Of a stretch of 47,639 nt of DNA, positions 32,519-41,319 are shown piece by piece. The stretch is from NCBI GenBank assembly GCA_037147235.1, contig JBAWVO010000009.1, positions 1 through 47,639 of the forward strand, in the 5' to 3' direction. The number at the start of each line of letters is the position of its first letter. Within the stretch, counting starts at the first letter, position 1. The stretch is from JANXQG01 sp037147235. Lineage in GTDB: Bacteria > Planctomycetota > Planctomycetia > Pirellulales > Thermoguttaceae. Position numbers and translations under genes: made by a program. The notes beneath the pieces were generated by a model. It was given only the letters and a program-made list of their open reading frames with translations, ran no database searches and was not told where the DNA came from.

Positions 32519-33871
32519 TTACATGATCTCTTTCAAGCGGCCGCCGGAAGGGACGCCGTCGCTGGCCGAGGGGGTAATGCGGGCGACGAGTCCCAAGGGG
32601 TGAGGCAACCTGGCTTCGGTGTCGATGCCCAACAGTTCATACATGCTGCGGATGACGTCGCAAGGATAGACGGCTCGCTCTTTGACTTCCTCGCCCTTGG
32701 CATTGGAGGCACCGACGATCTGACCGCCCTTGAATCCGCCGCCCGCCACGACGGCCGAAAAGACCTTGCCCCAGTGGTTGCGTCCGCCGTTCCATGGCGC
32801 TTCCCACTGCACCTTGGGCGTGCGTCCGAACTCGCCGCCCCACCAGACAATCGTGCTCGCCAGCAGGCCATGGTCGGCAAGATCCTGCAACAGGCTGGAC
32901 ATGCCTTTATCCAGTTCCGGCAGCTTCCTTCGCATGACCTGAAAATTCTCTTTGTGCGTGTCCCAGCCGGGGTAGTTGATTGTGATATAGGGCACGCCGC
33001 GCTCGACGAGCCGCCGGGCCAGCAGGCAGGATTGCCCGAACTTGTTGCGGCCGTAGCGATCGCGTAGCTCGTCCTTTTCCTGCGTCAGATCGAAGACCTT
33101 GCCGGCGTCACCGAGGATCAGGTCGTAGGCCTGCTTCTCCGATTCTTGCAGATTCGCCAACTGCGGGTTGTTGGGTGCGGCATGTTTGAGCGTGTTGAGT
33201 TCTTCGAGCAACTCGCGGCGGAACTTCTGCCGCTGGTCGGTGATGCCCTGCGCGACGATACCTTCAACGACGAAGCGATTTTGGGCCGGATCGCCGCCGG
33301 TGGCGAACGGCTTGTAGCGAATACCCAAGAATCCGGCCTCGGAGAAGCGTCCTTGCGGCTCGGTGAGGACGATATACGGTGGTATCAGCCCCTTGTAGCC
33401 GGCGTCATATCCGCGAAAGAGCGAAACCACGGCCCCGGTTGTCGGATAGACTTGCCGATCGCCCGGCATGCGGCCCGTCTGCGCGACGTACGACGCCGTT
33501 TCGTGGGCGGATATGCCGTGCGTCATGCTCTGGATGATCGAATACTTGTCGGCCTGTTTGGCGAGATTGGGCAGCAACGCGCTAATGCGGATGCCTTTGA
33601 CATTCGTGTCGATGGGTTTGTCCAACGGACCGCAATAATCGTAGCCCGCAGCCGGTTTTGGGTCGAAGGTATCGAGGTGCGACGGCCCGCCCCACATCCA
33701 AATTTGGATCACCGCTTTGGCCTTGGCCTTGGGACTGTGCGTTTGTTCCGCAGCCAGACCCGAGAGACCAAACTGGCTGCCGATTACCAGGCCGGCGGTG
33801 CCAGCTAATATCCGGCAGGCCGCTTCGCGACGCGAAAACAACGAGTTATTGGCCGTTGATTCATTGTCCAT
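32519..33871 (-). CDS. DUF1501 family protein with Tat-like signal
   Basis: 450 residues. N-terminus with a twin-arginine-type signal (LFSRREAACRILAGTAGLVIG). The body has sulfatase/alkaline-phosphatase-superfamily landmarks: VIQIWMWGGPSHLDTFDPKP, ISALLPNLAKQADKYSIIQS, MTHGISAHETA, 'TIVWWGGEFGRTPKVQW', GRNHWGKVFSAVVAGGG. DUF1501 proteins in planctomycetes are almost always next to a DUF1549/DUF1553 protein, as here. The substrate is unknown. ATG at 33871; the gap to the upstream gene is filled by a REPIN-like element. Confidence 0.92.
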   Translation of the reverse strand: MDNESTANNSLFSRREAACRILAGTAGLVIGSQFGLSGLAAEQTHSPKAKAKAVIQIWMWGGPSHLDTFDPKPAAGYDYCGPLDKPIDTNVKGIRISALLPNLAKQADKYSIIQSMTHGISAHETASYVAQTGRMPGDRQVYPTTGAVVSLFRGYDAGYKGLIPPYIVLTEPQGRFSEAGFLGIRYKPFATGGDPAQNRFVVEGIVAQGITDQRQKFRRELLEELNTLKHAAPNNPQLANLQESEKQAYDLILGDAGKVFDLTQEKDELRDRYGRNKFGQSCLLARRLVERGVPYITINYPGWDTHKENFQVMRRKLPELDKGMSSLLQDLADHGLLASTIVWWGGEFGRTPKVQWEAPWNGGRNHWGKVFSAVVAGGGFKGGQIVGASNAKGEEVKERAVYPCDVIRSMYELLGIDTEARLPHPLGLVARITPSASDGVPSGGRLKEIM

Positions 33872-33887
33872 GGCTTTGCCTTTCTTC

Positions 33888-33932
33888 GTAAAACGGATTT
33901 TAATCCGTTGAACGGAATAAATTCTGTTCGAC
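33888..33932. repeat. REP-like palindrome pair in the operon
   Basis: Two neighbouring palindromes, AACGGATT-tt-AATCCGTT (33892-33909) and AACGGAAT-aa-ATTCTGTT (33911-33928). They begin with GTA and end with CGAC, directly after the stop of the DUF1549 gene. The same family occurs at 41234-41295. Confidence 0.6.
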
Positions 33933-35579
33933 TCAATGCCGATACATAAACTCCGCGCTATTGATCAAGGCCCAGGCGAGATCAATAACGGCCTCGCGAC
34001 GGGCCTTCTTGCCGGCTTCAGTATACCGCAGGGCAATCTTTGCTTCATCCTCTGTGGGGAAGCGCGACAGAATCGTCAAGTAAAGGCTCTCGATCAACGG
34101 CCTCGATTTCTGCCCGAGGGTAAGCATTTCCTGGATCCGAGGGCTTTGCTCCAGTTTCCGCTGAATGTGCGTCGAATTCAATATATGCAGCCGCTGCGAC
34201 GCGGTGACGCGGTTGTTCCGCTCCGACTCCAGACCCGTGTCACGTGGCGGTCGGCCGAATGTTTCCAGGAAAGGGCTGGTAATGCTCCCGTCGGGTAGGG
34301 CGATCGAACGATGCCCCTCCGGTAGGAAGGTGTATGGCTCCGGAATCGCGCTGGAATACTTCTCCGTCGTGCCGGTGACCTGGCAGATGGCGTCGATCAG
34401 CACCTCAGCATCCATGCGGCGGAGCGGATAGAAGGCAAAGTTCGTCTCGGCCTCGGGTCTGCTCCCCCGGGCCAAGGACGAAAGTTGATAGGTCTTTGAA
34501 TTCAGGATCAAACGGTTGATCTGCTTCAGGTCGTAATGCGAGGCAACCAATTCGTGTTCCAGATAGGCCAGCAACTCGGGGTTGCTCGGCGGGTTGTCGG
34601 GGCGAATGTCGTCAGGCTCGTGAATAATGCCGCGGCCGTTGAGCCAGCACCAAGTGCGATTGACGATATTGCGCGCGAACCAGGGATTCTTGGCGTCGAT
34701 CAGCCAATCGGCAAAAACCTCGCGCGGATCGCGATCCGGCGGAATGCGGGCGGTCGTGCCGTCGGGAAAGATTGGCTTTGCGGGCGGGGTGGCCGCGGGT
34801 AGGGCAACATGGGTTTTCGCTGCATCCGTCACTACTTTTTTGCCGGCGTTTTTGACGGGATCCTTTGGGGAGGTAACATTCGGATCAAAGAAAACGATCT
34901 CCTCTTTCCACTCGGTGGTCGATTTATACCCGATCTTCGTGAAAAAAACCGACATGCCGGCCAGGCGTTCTTGCGGCCATTTCTCCGCCCGTGTACCCAT
35001 CAACGCCAGTGCCACGGACTGGGCAATCGCCGTAGGCTGCCGGCTCTGGATGGCACGGTAAAAGTTGACCGGCGGGATGCGGAAATTGATGCCGCTCGAC
35101 GTGAGCAGTTCCCGCGCGAAGCGGTCGAAAGGTTTGTTCTCGCGGATCGAAGTCCGAATCCAATGGTAATAGGCTTGGGCCGCGTTGGGCCAGAGATTGA
35201 TGGGGAACTCGGCCTTGATCCGCAGCAGATCGCTCCATTTCATGGCCCAGTAGTCGGCTAGTTCGTCGCGCTGGAGCAGGCGGTCGATCAACAGCCGCCG
35301 TTTGACGGGATTGCGATCGAGCAAAAACTCCCTCGCCTCCGCCGCGGTCGGCAGTGTGCCGATGACGTCGAGGTAAACGCGGCGCACAAAGACGGCATCC
35401 GAACAAAGCGGAGATGGTTGCAGCCCAAGCTTCTTCAGTCGGGCGAATACCAGTTCGTCGATCTTGCCCGCGGGAGTCCGATCAGCGGGACTCTCAAACG
35501 GCTGAACCGGCGCGACCGAAGCTGGTTCGGCACCAAGGACGGCAGTCAGAAGAACCGCAGCCAACGACGCTACCGACAT
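33933..35579 (-). CDS. DUF1549/DUF1553 (PSCyt2/PSD1) protein
   Basis: 548 residues. Short signal peptide (MSVASLAAVLLTAVLGAEP). DUF1549 part at about 35-240 (KIDELVFARLKKLGLQPSP, VFVRRVYLDVIGTLPTAAEA, 'DELADYWAMKWSDLLRIKAE'). DUF1553 part from about 285 (DPREVFADWLIDAKNPWFARN, split by a Trp), 'LNGRGIIHEPDDIRPDNPPS', and the C-terminal 'LTILSRFPTEDEAKIALRY' motif. It lacks the N-terminal cytochrome c domain (PSCyt1) that many relatives carry and has an insertion rich in Lys/Pro/Ala at about 250-280. Function unknown. Part of the operon with the RidA-like, DUF1501 and PPC genes. Ribosome binding site GGAAG lies before the ATG at 35579. Confidence 0.9.
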   Translation of the reverse strand: MSVASLAAVLLTAVLGAEPASVAPVQPFESPADRTPAGKIDELVFARLKKLGLQPSPLCSDAVFVRRVYLDVIGTLPTAAEAREFLLDRNPVKRRLLIDRLLQRDELADYWAMKWSDLLRIKAEFPINLWPNAAQAYYHWIRTSIRENKPFDRFARELLTSSGINFRIPPVNFYRAIQSRQPTAIAQSVALALMGTRAEKWPQERLAGMSVFFTKIGYKSTTEWKEEIVFFDPNVTSPKDPVKNAGKKVVTDAAKTHVALPAATPPAKPIFPDGTTARIPPDRDPREVFADWLIDAKNPWFARNIVNRTWCWLNGRGIIHEPDDIRPDNPPSNPELLAYLEHELVASHYDLKQINRLILNSKTYQLSSLARGSRPEAETNFAFYPLRRMDAEVLIDAICQVTGTTEKYSSAIPEPYTFLPEGHRSIALPDGSITSPFLETFGRPPRDTGLESERNNRVTASQRLHILNSTHIQRKLEQSPRIQEMLTLGQKSRPLIESLYLTILSRFPTEDEAKIALRYTEAGKKARREAVIDLAWALINSAEFMYRH

Positions 35580-35591
35580 ATTTATTCTTCC

Positions 35592-35654
35592 GTAGGTCAG
35601 GCTTTCCAGCCTGACAGTACACCGGACGAAGTCAAGCTGGAAAGCCTGACGTAC
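35592..35654. repeat. REPIN-like element, GTCAGGCT family
   Basis: Two short hairpins in opposite orientation: GTCAGGCT-ttcc-AGCCTGAC (35596-35615), led by GTAG, and GTCAAGCT-ggaa-AGCCTGAC (35631-35650), trailed by GTAC. It lies between the RidA-like and DUF1549 genes and supplies the stop codon of the former. A single copy occurs at 42750-42773. Confidence 0.7.
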
Positions 35655-36870
35655 TCAGCCGGGAAAACGCCACGCCCTCGATCTCGACCAACAACTCGGG
35701 CCGGCAAACGTCGGCAATCGCGTAAATCGTTGGCACTTTTTCCAACCGTTTCTCGCAAATCGCACGGACGGCCGCGTAATCTTCCGGCCGCTTGATATAG
35801 ACGCGTGCGACCCCCAGACTAGCGAGCGATGTCCCCAGCCCCGGCAGACCATGCCGGGTGATGTTTTCTTCTGCAATCAGGGCGGCGATGTTGTCGAGCG
35901 TCTCCTCGGTCTGTTTGGCGGCGTCGCCAAGATGACGGGTTTGTGCATGGGTGATGCTTGCCGTACCCGAGATAAAAATGGTTGTGTACGTGCCGCACGA
36001 CAAAACCATTGCCCGGGAAAACTTAGGGCTCTGGGGGCTATGAATAGCAGCGTAATCGTAGGCCGCCGTCTGCCGCGGATTCTCCAGAGGCACGACCCGA
36101 ATGTCGCTGCGATCAGAAACAAAAGCAATTGCGCTAAGGACAATGCCGCGACCGGCCGTGCCAATCCCCGTACTTGCCGGATAAACCCGCCCGTTCTGTC
36201 CAGCGGAAGCACGACCATTGAGGAAGTGAATATCGCGAAAGAAGTCGGTCCTTGCGCGGTTGAGTTCCTTATACCGCTGGACCGGCCCGTCGTTCTCGAC
36301 AATCCCGCCCAAGTAAATCCACGTACGGATCACCTGATCGAACCGGACGTTGACGCTGCTAAATATTTTACGCAAATCCTCTAGGGCACTCAAACTTCCT
36401 TCGTAAACGGGCCTGTCCTCGGCTTGCGGCACGGTTTTTGTGCAATGGACCCAGGCGATGCCGTTATGTCGTGCGACGACCAACTCTTCACTAACCCGCT
36501 GAATTTCCACTTCTCCGCGACCCTGCCCTACGCCAAGGGCTTCAATGGCGAGCTGTTTTCCCCCACAAGGCGGCTGGGGAATGTAGCTGGTCGCCGGCAG
36601 TTCAGGGCCGTAGAAATCGCGCATGATCTGCTGGCAGCGGGCAACTTGCGTCATATCGGCCAGGAAAACGGCCTGATGGACGATGGATCCCCGCGTGCCC
36701 TCCTCATGAATTACGGCCTCGATCGTTCGCAGAGCGTCGTCGGCCTGCTGGTCGAAGGTCGAACCGGCCAGCGGCGTGGCCGCGGCAAAGACATGTCGAA
36801 CGTCGTTCAGATCGACGACCGAATAACCCACTCCAGAATGTGAAACCTTGCGGACGGTATGATCGGCCAT
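35632..36870 (-). CDS. Tandem RidA/YjgF-like protein
   Basis: 412 residues, no signal peptide. It reads as two RidA-type halves with a central region (SALEDLRKIFSSVNVRFDQV, then RTWIYLGGIV; AMVLSCGTYTTIFISGTASI, with 'GLPGLGTSLASLGVARVYIK' and VPTIYAIADVCRPELLVEIE near the end). RidA proteins hydrolyse reactive enamines/imines. Double proteins of this layout also include chorismatases (FkbO/Hyg5/XanB2), so a chorismate-related role is an alternative. The last residues (LSTSGFPA) are coded by the REP element at 35592-35654, so the original stop was probably lost. First gene of a minus-strand operon and divergent from the kinase at 37129. ATG 36870 with AAAGGA before it. Confidence 0.82.
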   Translation of the reverse strand: MADHTVRKVSHSGVGYSVVDLNDVRHVFAAATPLAGSTFDQQADDALRTIEAVIHEEGTRGSIVHQAVFLADMTQVARCQQIMRDFYGPELPATSYIPQPPCGGKQLAIEALGVGQGRGEVEIQRVSEELVVARHNGIAWVHCTKTVPQAEDRPVYEGSLSALEDLRKIFSSVNVRFDQVIRTWIYLGGIVENDGPVQRYKELNRARTDFFRDIHFLNGRASAGQNGRVYPASTGIGTAGRGIVLSAIAFVSDRSDIRVVPLENPRQTAAYDYAAIHSPQSPKFSRAMVLSCGTYTTIFISGTASITHAQTRHLGDAAKQTEETLDNIAALIAEENITRHGLPGLGTSLASLGVARVYIKRPEDYAAVRAICEKRLEKVPTIYAIADVCRPELLVEIEGVAFSRLSTSGFPA

Positions 36871-37128
36871 GGGAAATCCTTTCGTGCGAGTAGGCGGGGG
36901 GGGAGCTCTCGCGGCTGGCAGGCAATCTACAGTATACTAAACCCAACAGCCAGTGTCAACGACAGTGTAAAGGACTTTCGGACCCCCGGACCCCAGAAAG
37001 ACCACCGATTAGGCCAATACTAGCTTGTACTGCTGGTGAGAAAAACATTTTTCTGGTAGATTAGGTATAGCCTCATAGATTGCTAGGCCGCCACAAGCAC
37101 CCCAACGGAAGGGGATCCGAACTAAATT

Positions 37129-39897
37129 ATGGCCATTAGCACCGTGGACGAATTTCTGTCGGCATTGGAAAAGAGCAAGCTGCTCGACTCGGAGCAGCTT
37201 GTCGCGGCTCAGCGTCTCGCCGGTAATTCGCCCGATGCATCCGCTTTAGCCAAGGCCCTGGTCCGCGAAAATCTCGTCAGCCGCTGGCAGGCCGGCACAC
37301 TCCTGGCCCTGGGCCAGCGGGCACAACTCCGCCTAGGCAAGTACAAGCTCATTCAGCGGTTGGGCAAAGGCGGTATGGGCACCGTCTTCCTCGCCGAACA
37401 TGTGACGATGAATCGCCGCGTGGCCCTGAAGATCGTCCCGCGCTCCATCGCCGAAAATCGGGCCTCGTTGGATCGCTTCTTCGCCGAGGCCCGGGCGATC
37501 GCCGCACTCGACCATCCCAATATCGTTCGGGCCTATAGTGTCGACAATGAAATGGACCGCTATTTCATCGTCATGGAATTTGTCGAAGGCCAGGATCTGC
37601 AACGGATCGTCGAACTCAACGGACCCTTGGACTTCGATCATGCGGCAGACTACATCCGCCAGGCTGCGGAGGGGTTGGCCCACGCCCACACCCACAACCT
37701 CGTCCACTGCGACATCAAGCCCGCAAACCTCCTAGTGACCAACCAGGGGGTAATCAAGATTCTCGACTTAGGCCTGGCCCGACTAAACCAGAGCGACGAA
37801 CCACGCGGGGCAGCGGCAGGTGAGCCGGCCTTTGGAACCGTCGATTACATGGCCCCCGAACAGGCCATGGAAACAACGAACTTTGATCATCGAGCCGACA
37901 TCTACTCCCTGGGCTGCACGTTGTACTTTCTGCTCACGGGGCATCCGCCTTTTCCAGAAGGCACGCTTGCCCAGCGGATTGTCAAACATCAATCGCAAGA
38001 ACCGCGCGATGTTCTGCTCGATCGGCCCGATACTCCGCCAAAGTTGGTCAAAATATGCAAGCGGATGATGGCCAAGGAGCCGGAAAACCGTTACCAATCG
38101 ACCCAAGAGGTGAGTACGGCCCTGGCACCTTGGCAGAAAGGATCCGATGGCGCGACAGGCGTACGTGCGCCGCGAGCGGTAAAGCCCCTGGAAGATATCA
38201 CTCCGCCAGCCGCTCCGGCCGACGACTGGCTCTCCTTTCTTGCCGTCCCGACGACTGGCATGAAGAAGCCTGCCACGGCCGCAATCGCAGCAAAGCCGCC
38301 TAAGCCGGGTAAACAGAGTAAGCACAAGGGCCAGTCCCACGGTGGAATCGCCGCAGCATCGGCCGGTGGGTTGACCTCCGGCCGGACAAAATTTGGCTGG
38401 TTCAACACAACAACGCGGAAGATTCTTGGGGCCGTTGCTGGTATCGCGTTGCTGGCGACCGTGGCTGGACTGGCATGGTTTTTTCCGAGGCATCTCACAC
38501 CCGCGCCACAAACGCCCGCACCACAAACGACTGTATCACCGCCAAAGCAAGAGGAAAAGAAGGGGCCAATCGAAGATGCCGTGAGTGCCCCGCCTGATAA
38601 GTCTGTTGTGAAAAAGCCGGCTGTCTCCAAAACCTCTACTGCCAAAGATAATTCTGCGGCGAAAACCGAGACTTCCAAGAAGCAGCCGAAGAACGTGATG
38701 CCAAAGTCAGCCGATCCCAACGAGTCCAAAACCAACGACCCGCAAAAAACGGATGGAAAATCCTCCCCCAATACGTCGGTCAAGCCAGAACCGCCCGAGA
38801 AGAAGCCAGAACCGCCCGCCAAGCCGGTTGAAGCGGAAAAAAACGTCTCCTTGGATGGCCTCGTACTAGCCGTTGACTTGCCGCAGCCGGGCAAGGGTGC
38901 CAACGACGCCGTTTCTCTCGGCATCCCCGAGCTCGATCCCAAGCTGGCGGTTGACGTCGAGTTGATTGGCGGCGACGCGGTCGCCAAAGGCAATCCTAAG
39001 TTTGAATTGCAAAAAGAGGACGATGGGCCAACTCCAGGCTGGTCGGTCCAGATGACCAGCAAAAACAATGATCCAGTGAAGATTGCCCGAGTCTGGCAGG
39101 AGGAGAGCGAGTGGAAAATCCAATGGACCGCCGAAGCGAAGGACAAAGCCACGCTGGTTCGCTACTGTGGTCTACAGTTCTCCTGTAAGCAGAAAACACG
39201 TTTTGTCCCCTTGTGTCTGCCCAAGACCGTTCAGCCGCTGGCGATTAACGTCGATACAGTCGCCAACCGGCCGCGCAGCATGAGCAGAGGCATCTTTCTT
39301 CCCGACCCCAGCGTACTCCGGTTGCAGATATTGCCTTTGGATACAATGCCGAAGCACAAGATCGAGATCATGGAGGCCAAGGGGCCCATCCGCCCAGCGA
39401 AGGGGAAGCCCATTGGGCCGGCTTCCGGAAACACGGTGCATGCCAAGGGCCGCGTGATTGTGACGCTCACGAAAGACAATACCCCTCATGTCTTCTTCGG
39501 TATCGGGTTTGACACGAAAGACAAGGAAGTCCTGCTCAACATGCAAGCAACCTGCGATATCTCGGGTAAAGAGCGTCCTTTCAACACTAGAAATATTTTG
39601 GGAGCTGCTACGTTTGCAGAGTACGTGATAGCCAGCGAGGCAAACCCAGAACCGAACAAGCCAAAGCCCGAACAGATCCAGGCGGCCAAAAAGGCCAAGG
39701 AAGATCTGAAGGCCCTGGGAGAATTGGCGACCGATCTGAAGAATACTTCGATTCCGTTCTGTGTCTATGCCGCTCTGGGCGAGGGCGAGGCTGCCCTGCG
39801 AGTCGTCATCTTCCAGAGTGGTCCGCTTGAGAACCCGAATCCTGGCGAGACGCCGATAAACCCCAAACGCAACAAAAAGGGCCGTGACCCACATTAG
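37129..39897 (+). CDS. Transmembrane Ser/Thr protein kinase
   Basis: 922 residues. An N-terminal helical domain of 65 residues, common in planctomycete kinases (VDEFLSALEKSKLLDSEQLV), precedes a kinase domain at about 71-335: KLIQRLGKGGMGTVFLAEH, VALKIVPR (Lys101 region), NLVHCDIKPANLLV, ILDLGLARL, FGTVDYMAPEQA. HRD is changed to HCD and DFG to DLG, both tolerated in this phylum. A Lys/Ala/Pro linker leads to one membrane helix near 434-454 (ILGAVAGIALLATVAGLAWFF). An outer part follows: a Pro/Lys/Ser/Thr stalk (about 460-570), then a beta-rich domain of about 350 residues that I cannot name. It probably senses something outside and phosphorylates targets inside. The HEAT-repeat gene follows after 20 bases. 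Confidence 0.92.
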   Translation: MAISTVDEFLSALEKSKLLDSEQLVAAQRLAGNSPDASALAKALVRENLVSRWQAGTLLALGQRAQLRLGKYKLIQRLGKGGMGTVFLAEHVTMNRRVALKIVPRSIAENRASLDRFFAEARAIAALDHPNIVRAYSVDNEMDRYFIVMEFVEGQDLQRIVELNGPLDFDHAADYIRQAAEGLAHAHTHNLVHCDIKPANLLVTNQGVIKILDLGLARLNQSDEPRGAAAGEPAFGTVDYMAPEQAMETTNFDHRADIYSLGCTLYFLLTGHPPFPEGTLAQRIVKHQSQEPRDVLLDRPDTPPKLVKICKRMMAKEPENRYQSTQEVSTALAPWQKGSDGATGVRAPRAVKPLEDITPPAAPADDWLSFLAVPTTGMKKPATAAIAAKPPKPGKQSKHKGQSHGGIAAASAGGLTSGRTKFGWFNTTTRKILGAVAGIALLATVAGLAWFFPRHLTPAPQTPAPQTTVSPPKQEEKKGPIEDAVSAPPDKSVVKKPAVSKTSTAKDNSAAKTETSKKQPKNVMPKSADPNESKTNDPQKTDGKSSPNTSVKPEPPEKKPEPPAKPVEAEKNVSLDGLVLAVDLPQPGKGANDAVSLGIPELDPKLAVDVELIGGDAVAKGNPKFELQKEDDGPTPGWSVQMTSKNNDPVKIARVWQEESEWKIQWTAEAKDKATLVRYCGLQFSCKQKTRFVPLCLPKTVQPLAINVDTVANRPRSMSRGIFLPDPSVLRLQILPLDTMPKHKIEIMEAKGPIRPAKGKPIGPASGNTVHAKGRVIVTLTKDNTPHVFFGIGFDTKDKEVLLNMQATCDISGKERPFNTRNILGAATFAEYVIASEANPEPNKPKPEQIQAAKKAKEDLKALGELATDLKNTSIPFCVYAALGEGEAALRVVIFQSGPLENPNPGETPINPKRNKKGRDPH

Positions 39898-39917
39898 GAT
39901 CGGGAGTTGAAACCAAA

Positions 39918-40892
39918 GTGAAACTACTGTTTGCCCTAATTCTCCTGTTGCCGCTATCCACCGCAACTGCCCAGCCGCCCCTTGGGCCGGAAGGCAAGAC
40001 CGTGCAGCAATGGGCCGATCAACTGAACTCCGCGGAGTTCCGCCAGCAATGGCATGCGGCGTATGTTTTGGGAACGCTCGGTCCCAAAGCAGCGATGGCC
40101 GTGCCGGCCTTGCACGCGGTCCTGGTGGAGGTCAACTCCCGCAACGAATATAACAATGAATACGTCCGGAGCATGGCTGTCTGGGCATTGGGTCGCATCG
40201 GCTCCGCCGCTGAGTCGGAAATACCCTTCTTGATCGAAACAATGCGATCGACGAAGCTTCTCTCCATGTCTCGCCGCACTGCGGAGGCCCTGGGCAATTT
40301 CGGTCCCGCGGCAAAACCGGCCGTGACGGAACTGCTCAAAATGCTGAGCAAGGACGACGAAATCACTCGCGTCAACGCGGCCGTAGCCCTCTGGAAGATT
40401 GAAAGCCATCCCAAAGCCTTGCCGGCACTCCTGGAGATGCTTCGCCATGGCAATGCGTCCCAGGCTTATCGTGCGGCTGTCGCCCTGGGCCAAATGGAAA
40501 AAGAAGCCGACACGGTTGCTCCAGCCTTGATTGAAGCCCTGCACACACCCGATGCCGATGTTCGCCGTGCGGCAGCCCGCTCGCTGGGCCAGTTGGGTAA
40601 AGCCGCTTTTCCGTCGCTCAAAAAGGCCAATGCCCTGCAAAACCCAGATGCCGAAGCCCGTCGCATGGTCATTGAGGCATTGAGCTGGATAGGGCGAGAC
40701 GCCGTGCCGGCCTTGACCGCCGCGTTGCAAAACACAAGTCCCGCCGTTCGCCGTGCAGCCGCCCGCGCTTTGGGCAACCTTGGTGCTGATGCCCAATCAG
40801 CTCGCTCCGCACTGGAGACCGCTGCGAGCGATCCGCAGGAGGACGTTCGCACCGCCGCCGCCAAGGCTTTACAGCGCATTCGCGGCGAGTGA
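39918..40892 (+). CDS. Exported HEAT-repeat protein
   Basis: 324 residues from a GTG start with GGGAG upstream. Signal peptide KLLFALILLLPLSTATAQ. The mature part is almost entirely HEAT/PBS-lyase-type repeats of about 35 residues (HAAYVLGTLGPKAAMAVPAL, VRRAAARSLGQLGKAAFPSL, VRRAAARALGNLGADAQSAR), a protein-binding solenoid. It follows the kinase gene by 20 bases and is probably co-transcribed, so it may bind the kinase's outer domain. That partner role is inference. Confidence 0.88.
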   Translation: MKLLFALILLLPLSTATAQPPLGPEGKTVQQWADQLNSAEFRQQWHAAYVLGTLGPKAAMAVPALHAVLVEVNSRNEYNNEYVRSMAVWALGRIGSAAESEIPFLIETMRSTKLLSMSRRTAEALGNFGPAAKPAVTELLKMLSKDDEITRVNAAVALWKIESHPKALPALLEMLRHGNASQAYRAAVALGQMEKEADTVAPALIEALHTPDADVRRAAARSLGQLGKAAFPSLKKANALQNPDAEARRMVIEALSWIGRDAVPALTAALQNTSPAVRRAAARALGNLGADAQSARSALETAASDPQEDVRTAAAKALQRIRGE

Positions 40893-40915
40893 AATCCGTG
40901 GTTCTGCAATGGCCT

Positions 40916-41206
40916 TCAAGCCAAAACCGTGCCGAGTTCTTGGCGGACACGTTGTTCAATAATGCCCTTGACCATCATGGCGGCCAAGGGGAGGTCGACG
41001 TCGAGGTTCGCCGCCGAGTCTTCCATGGCCAGGGTGCCACCGACCTTGAAGCCCATTGCCTTGAAATGGAAGGTCAACGTGTGGTCTTGCCATTGCTCGT
41101 CGAGATCGGTGACTTGGCTCTGAGCCTTGGGGAGTTGCTCCTTGACGCGGCGCGTTGCTTCTTCACGGCCCAGGGAGTGAGGGATTTGCATCGACAATCG
41201 GGGCAT
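40916..41206 (-). CDS. Polyhydroxyalkanoic acid system family protein
   Basis: 96 residues from MPRLSMQIPHSLGREEATRR. Family features: QVTDLDEQWQDHTLTFHFKA, MGFKVGGTLAME, 'LDVDLPLAAMMVKGIIEQRV'. Proteins of this family (PHA granule region) are small and mostly of unknown function, found in bacteria with and without PHA. No PHA synthase is in the window. Convergent with the HEAT-repeat gene, 23 bases apart. AGGA is upstream of the ATG at 41206. Confidence 0.82.
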   Translation of the reverse strand: MPRLSMQIPHSLGREEATRRVKEQLPKAQSQVTDLDEQWQDHTLTFHFKAMGFKVGGTLAMEDSAANLDVDLPLAAMMVKGIIEQRVRQELGTVLA

Positions 41207-41233
41207 GGAAAGACGTCCTTTCAAGAGAGGTTT

Positions 41234-41295
41234 GTAGAACGGAATTCATTCCGTTGCCTTGCTTCTTCACGTGAACGGAATAAATTCCGTTCTAC
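41234..41295. repeat. REPIN-like inverted pair, AACGGAAT family
   Basis: GTAG-AACGGAAT-tc-ATTCCGTT (41234-41255) and AACGGAAT-aa-ATTCCGTT-CTAC (41274-41295). Each half is a palindrome, and the two together form a larger inverted repeat with a spacer of 18 bases. It lies between the rhamnose-mutarotase-like and PHA-system genes. Confidence 0.7.
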
Positions 41296-41319
41296 TAGAT
41301 CTTTGCCAGCCGACCCATT

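Noticed and set aside
38091..39152. 353-codon minus-strand frame inside the kinase gene
   Set aside because: Ser/Ala/Gly/Phe-rich antisense of the Lys/Pro/Ala linker, with no motifs and no start signal.
39954..40796. 280-codon minus-strand frame across the HEAT-repeat gene
   Set aside because: Antisense of regular HEAT repeats. Its apparent repeats mirror those of the real gene.
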